Source: Planctomycetaceae bacterium (GTDB taxonomy: Bacteria; Planctomycetota; Planctomycetia; Pirellulales; Thermoguttaceae). Taken from it: a stretch of 7,088 nt of DNA. Numbering within the stretch: position 1 is the first letter of the stretch; every line of letters begins with the position of its first letter. A program made the position numbers and the translations under genes. Below the pieces are notes generated by a model. The model did not search any database and was not told where the DNA came from. It saw only the letters and a program-made list of their open reading frames with translations. This document shows positions 3,810 through 7,088 of the stretch, one piece after another. The stretch is taken from contig JAITQJ010000009.1 in NCBI GenBank assembly GCA_031288955.1, positions 1-7,088 of the forward strand, read 5' to 3'.

Positions 3810-6638
3810 TTATTTTACAAACCAGCCTTTGAAGCGTTGGTATAACGACGGCTTATCAGATGTTGTCCCGGCATCAACCGCATTACCGGCAGTTGAGCGG
3901 TTTTCGCTGACCGGTGCTGCCGCTGCCGATACCGCAGGCTTCGGTACAAGCGTCGGCAGCGGTACATTTTTGTACAAAAATTGGCACTGCGGACTCTCCA
4001 GCAGCGTCAGCAATTCCGAAAAACGCTCTTGTTTGAAACGTGTATCCGCCGCAACCAAGACCTTTTGCAGTTCAATCATCTCATTAGAAAAAAAGGAAAC
4101 CGGATAGAGTTTTACCGCATCAATCCAGAGCGTTGCCGGTGCCGTAACCTGAAATCCAATGCGGACTTTGTTCGCCTTGTCTATCGGTAACTCGTCAAAC
4201 GGCACGATAACCTGCTGCCACCGTATCCCGTTTTTCAATTCCGCCTTTACCAAATACGGCTTCAGATTTTCACCGACTTCAGCGTGCCGGTAATGTACCT
4301 TGCCGCCGTGTTCTGCCGCCAAAACGAAATTAAGCGGTATCCGCTGCGTTCCATCAGGAAAACCAACAAAAGCAGCAATCCAAAGCCTGCCGGTCTGCGG
4401 CGGAGAAAACGCTGCCGTCAGCAATGTACCCGATTCCGTTCCCGTATTTATCAATTTGGCACTGCCTTGACCGGCATACACCGTTTGCGTTTCCCTGACG
4501 GCGGTGAACGTTGGCGGTCCGAAAACGTTCCAAGCGGCTAAATCGCATCCCGTTTCCCGCCCCGCTGGTACTTGGTCGGTGCCGATGTCGTCGAAACCGG
4601 CGTTAGGCAGTTGGTCCCAGAGTACTCCGTTGCGGGCGGCATAAATCCGTTGTCCCAGTTCGTCGCTTTTTTCCTTGATAGTACCTTTTTCGCCGCATAT
4701 TTCCGGCGGACGAATCACAGAGACCTTTTGCACAGCCGCATTTGCCGAATCCAGTTTGACGGCAAGCAAATCATACGGCAGCAGCGTTGCACGCCAAACA
4801 GAACGGTTGAGCGGACGAATCATCCGCCGTCCGCTTAATTCGGTTATCCGGGTTTGTACACCGGCAGCGAACGTTATGTCCGCATCAATTTGATACGGGG
4901 CATCGTTGACGAGGTAAACATATAAACCGTCTTCAGTATTCAGCGAACGTACGGTCAACGGCTGCAACGATGTTTCTGCGGAATTTTCATCAGGATTATG
5001 TTCAAACGTCTTAAACGGTTTCGGCGGCAGCCGGCGGTATGCGGCAAGCAAATCAGTGAGAGAGTCCTGTTCGCCTGTCGGTAAACGTTCGCCGCCGTCA
5101 AAGAACGTCAATACATCTGATTGAGTCAACTGTTTGACAAAACGCCGCCTGTTCTGATAATCGGCAGGGACACTGACATAGCCGCTGTCGGACGGATGAT
5201 AAAACAGTGCCGTGTTCAGAACGTTTGCCGCCGACCAGCGTCCGTTGTGATATACCGAAACACCGCCGAACGACGGATGTTTGCCGTAGCGTTCGGTCAA
5301 TTCCCGGATTTTGTCCGGCAGTACATCTTGTTCTTCGGGCGTTTCGGCAGCAATAACCGGTATGAACGTTAAAGCATCGCGGTCAAATTGCCGAAAAAGC
5401 AACTCCAAAACGCCGGCAGACAAGCGTTCACCGGCAGATAACACCGTCAGCATCACGCCGTCGTATCCGTTATGGCAAAGCGTGTCGGTTAATTGACTGA
5501 CAGCATTATATTCATCAGCGGGAGAATCTGTTCCTTTGAACGGATTACCGCTAATGATACCGAACAACTTGCGCTGCGGCGTACCTGCAAAACGTTTGGG
5601 AATCCGTAATGTTTCACCGTTGTTCGGCGGCTGCAACGCCGCAACGCGGACACTGTGAAGCGTCGGCATATCTGTTTGCGTCAGATTGACGATAACAAGT
5701 TCAGGGTTTTTCGTTTTCGCCCAAAACAAGATTTTATGAGTTCCTGACGGTTCAAGGCGTTTGTCGCGGACAATTTCATCGGCAATACTGATTTTCTCTG
5801 CCGTGATGGTTTCCCATCTGCCGTCGAGCAACTCGGTAATTGCCGCTCCGAGTTGCTGCGGTGTTTGCTGCGGCTGTGCGTGAAGCGGATAAGTAATTTC
5901 GATAAGATGCGGCTTGCCGATGTCGTCAATAGGAATCGGCAAACGCAGCGTTGCCGGCTGGTCTGTATCGCCGGTGCGCAAAGCCTCGTTGGCGTTGGAA
6001 CTCTTTGTGCCTTCACGCTGCGGCAAGCGAAAAATGACCGAAGGGTTGAGCCGTCCCAGCGTCATCTCTTGCGGATTAAAGAGGCGGAGACCATTGCTTC
6101 CGCCGCCTTGCGTTTCCTTTTGCGTTAAACAGTCTTTTTTGACGGGGGAGAGCGTTAAATCGCCGTCGGGACGCGGCGGAGCGTTGGGATTGACGACGGC
6201 AAATGACAGCCGGGCGGTCAACACTTGTCCGGTAAACGGGCGGCGAATGTCGAGTATCTGCACCGGCACTTTAAGAGGCAGCCGGGCGGTAACGATGATT
6301 TCGTAGATGCCGTCATTGTCGGGAGCGATGAAGGATACCGGCAAAGCGTGCTGTCCGTTTGCCGTAATGGCGGTTTCGAGTTCTGCAACAGGTTTACCGC
6401 CGGCATAAAGAGCGGCGTGCAGATGATATTTTTTGTCGCCGTTGTTATTGCGGTTTTGAACAGATAATTCGGCGATGACGGTATCTTGGGGAGCAAAAAC
6501 GGCAGTTGGCTGCCGCAGAACGGCGGTCAACTGTTCCGCCGCACTGTATTCTCCTTTTGGAGCGGCGGACGTTTCTGCTGCCGGCAAAACATCGACAGAC
6601 AACAGGAACCCTATTATGAACGCAGCACGCAATAACAT
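3810..6638 (-). CDS. Large exported protein with glycosidase-like barrel and carbohydrate-binding-like C-terminal half
   Basis: From ATG 6638 the product has 942 residues and a signal peptide (MLLRAAFIIGFLLSV..., likely cut after LPAA, residue 21). A TTG at 6665 directly after an in-frame TGA would add nine residues; neither start has a Shine-Dalgarno. Predicted order: a beta-sandwich at about 35-150; a second beta domain at about 225-340 with HKILFWAKTKNPELVIVN (301-318); a TIM-barrel-like region at about 355-515 containing NGYDGVMLTVLS (390-401); a beta segment at about 570-640; a jelly-roll-like region from LPNAGFDD (677) to LWIDAVKLYPV (837-847); a short helical region to about 885; and an Ala/Ser/Thr/Pro linker before a basic tail RFKGWFVK. 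This order resembles Pirellulaceae 'family 10 glycosylhydrolase-like' proteins as I remember them, but here the barrel seems short and I cannot locate a catalytic acid pair. It is probably periplasmic or surface-bound, with polysaccharide binding likely and hydrolysis doubtful. The next gene on the same strand begins 339 bases downstream and has its own promoter. Confidence 0.85.
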   Translation of the reverse strand: MLLRAAFIIGFLLSVDVLPAAETSAAPKGEYSAAEQLTAVLRQPTAVFAPQDTVIAELSVQNRNNNGDKKYHLHAALYAGGKPVAELETAITANGQHALPVSFIAPDNDGIYEIIVTARLPLKVPVQILDIRRPFTGQVLTARLSFAVVNPNAPPRPDGDLTLSPVKKDCLTQKETQGGGSNGLRLFNPQEMTLGRLNPSVIFRLPQREGTKSSNANEALRTGDTDQPATLRLPIPIDDIGKPHLIEITYPLHAQPQQTPQQLGAAITELLDGRWETITAEKISIADEIVRDKRLEPSGTHKILFWAKTKNPELVIVNLTQTDMPTLHSVRVAALQPPNNGETLRIPKRFAGTPQRKLFGIISGNPFKGTDSPADEYNAVSQLTDTLCHNGYDGVMLTVLSAGERLSAGVLELLFRQFDRDALTFIPVIAAETPEEQDVLPDKIRELTERYGKHPSFGGVSVYHNGRWSAANVLNTALFYHPSDSGYVSVPADYQNRRRFVKQLTQSDVLTFFDGGERLPTGEQDSLTDLLAAYRRLPPKPFKTFEHNPDENSAETSLQPLTVRSLNTEDGLYVYLVNDAPYQIDADITFAAGVQTRITELSGRRMIRPLNRSVWRATLLPYDLLAVKLDSANAAVQKVSVIRPPEICGEKGTIKEKSDELGQRIYAARNGVLWDQLPNAGFDDIGTDQVPAGRETGCDLAAWNVFGPPTFTAVRETQTVYAGQGSAKLINTGTESGTLLTAAFSPPQTGRLWIAAFVGFPDGTQRIPLNFVLAAEHGGKVHYRHAEVGENLKPYLVKAELKNGIRWQQVIVPFDELPIDKANKVRIGFQVTAPATLWIDAVKLYPVSFFSNEMIELQKVLVAADTRFKQERFSELLTLLESPQCQFLYKNVPLPTLVPKPAVSAAAAPVSENRSTAGNAVDAGTTSDKPSLYQRFKGWFVK

Positions 6639-6658
6639 CGCCCCGCAGAATAACGATT

Positions 6659-6991
6659 TTGCCAAAAGTTTTCAAGGACAATTTCGTAGTCCGGCAAAGG
6701 TACAAAAAATTCCTCTTGCGGCGGTATTTTACCGAACATCCGCTGCCGCACGGCGAAGCACAGTTGGAAGCGTTGATAGCGGGCTGTTTCCATCACGGCA
6801 CGTGCAATCATTTATTTTACGAAGATGACGAGAGACTTTTTGCGGAGTCTTCGTTTACGGATTATTTTATCGAGCCGTCGTGCCGGACGGCTGTACCGGA
6901 TGCGGCATTGCAGGAGAAATTATGCACCAGATATCCGGGCTATACGAAATTCGATTGCTCCGGTATGAACATTTTCGCCGTTAAGCATTAG
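6659..6991 (+). CDS. Hypothetical protein, possible small gene
   Basis: A plus-strand frame is open from just after a TGA at 6617 to TAG 6989-6991. The first usable start is TTG 6659, giving 110 residues. No Shine-Dalgarno is seen; a later TTG at 6716 is another option. The product is Arg/Lys-rich at its N-terminus (RQRYKKFLLRRYF), has an acidic stretch (FYEDDERLFAESS) and ends DCSGMNIFAVKH, with five cysteines and no signal peptide or membrane segment. Codon use resembles the neighbours and no opposite-strand frame is better, which supports coding. I do not recognise the family. If TTG 6659 is right, it overlaps the alternative TTG start of the opposite gene by 7 bases, leaving almost no room for divergent promoters. 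It could instead be the remnant of a longer gene. Confidence 0.45.
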   Translation: MPKVFKDNFVVRQRYKKFLLRRYFTEHPLPHGEAQLEALIAGCFHHGTCNHLFYEDDERLFAESSFTDYFIEPSCRTAVPDAALQEKLCTRYPGYTKFDCSGMNIFAVKH

Positions 6992-6994
6992 CAA

Positions 6995-7088
6995 CTATTG
7001 TGTCCGCACGACCAAATCCTGATAGTTAACACCGGCATAGCGGGCGATGAATTTGCACTTCGCCTTGAACAAATAAGTTATCGGCATC
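6995..7088 (-). CDS. Possible 3' end of a minus-strand gene (partial)
   Basis: On the minus strand a frame is open from the right edge to a TAG at 6997-6995. It gives about 30 residues: YLFKAKCKFIARYAGVN followed by YQDLVVRTQ. An ATG at 7087-7085 could be internal or the start; the window ends there. The other two minus frames carry stops. Codon choice resembles the neighbours, but an open stretch this short is expected by chance fairly often. The stop would lie 3 bases from the stop of the plus-strand frame at 6991, making the two convergent. No family is recognised. Confidence 0.35.
   Translation of the reverse strand, partial: MPITYLFKAKCKFIARYAGVNYQDLVVRTQ

Noticed and set aside
3966..3981. 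Perfect 16-bp palindrome ATTTTTGTACAAAAAT inside the exported-protein gene, with a 12-bp relative at 1928-1939 in the ATPase gene
   Set aside because: Both encode the tetrapeptide FLYK, so codon content explains them. They lie inside coding sequence far from gene starts.
3650..4107. Two overlapping plus-strand frames (3650-3832 and 3682-4107)
   Set aside because: They run through the repeat-rich upstream region and then antisense to the well-supported minus-strand gene. No ribosome binding site or recognisable domain is present.
6614..6811. Minus-strand frame of 65 codons at the 5' side of the exported-protein gene
   Set aside because: It starts right after a TAA, has no ribosome binding site, overlaps both the exported-protein start and the plus-strand candidate, and matches no family.

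Overview
The window reads as bacterial chromosome, most likely from a planctomycete of the Pirellulales/Thermoguttaceae type with moderate to low GC. Three things suggest this. A PEP-CTERM exported protein is preceded by an excellent sigma-54 promoter. A large exported protein resembles a multidomain 'family 10 glycosylhydrolase-like' protein that I remember from Pirellulaceae. The RuvB C-terminus also has a planctomycete look. The lineage is an inference from remembered family resemblance, not from a search.

Layout from left to right. Bases 1-114 are the last 37 codons of ruvB (+). Bases 115-492 form a long gap with no convincing gene but several small dyads, one of them a hairpin just upstream of the next ribosome binding site. 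Bases 493-2196 (+) encode a stand-alone AAA+ ATPase of 567 residues with an N-terminal half that looks winged-helix-like. Bases 2197-2457 are a mosaic of short tandem repeats, mostly heptamers arranged as two inverted pairs, between convergent genes. Bases 2458-3471 (-) encode the PEP-CTERM protein. Its upstream region (3472-3809) holds a strong Shine-Dalgarno, the sigma-54 promoter, and a block of degenerate repeats of about 19 bp where an enhancer would be expected. Bases 3810 to about 6638 (-) encode the large exported protein with a degenerate glycosidase-like barrel and a carbohydrate-binding-like C-terminal half. The right end has a possible small gene on the plus strand (6659-6991) and the possible end of a minus-strand gene (6995-7088).

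Functionally, ruvB is recombination/repair housekeeping and appears unrelated to its neighbours. The two confident minus-strand genes both encode envelope or extracellular proteins. They are separated by about 340 bp, and the PEP-CTERM gene has its own sigma-54 promoter, so it is probably an independently regulated unit. That promoter implies activation by a bacterial enhancer-binding protein such as PrsR, and sorting by an exosortase; neither is encoded here. I see no mobile element, CRISPR array, tRNA or rRNA. No complete new multi-gene system is evident. The most interesting material is regulatory and repetitive: the sigma-54/repeat upstream region and the heptamer mosaic that runs into the stop codon of the PEP-CTERM gene.
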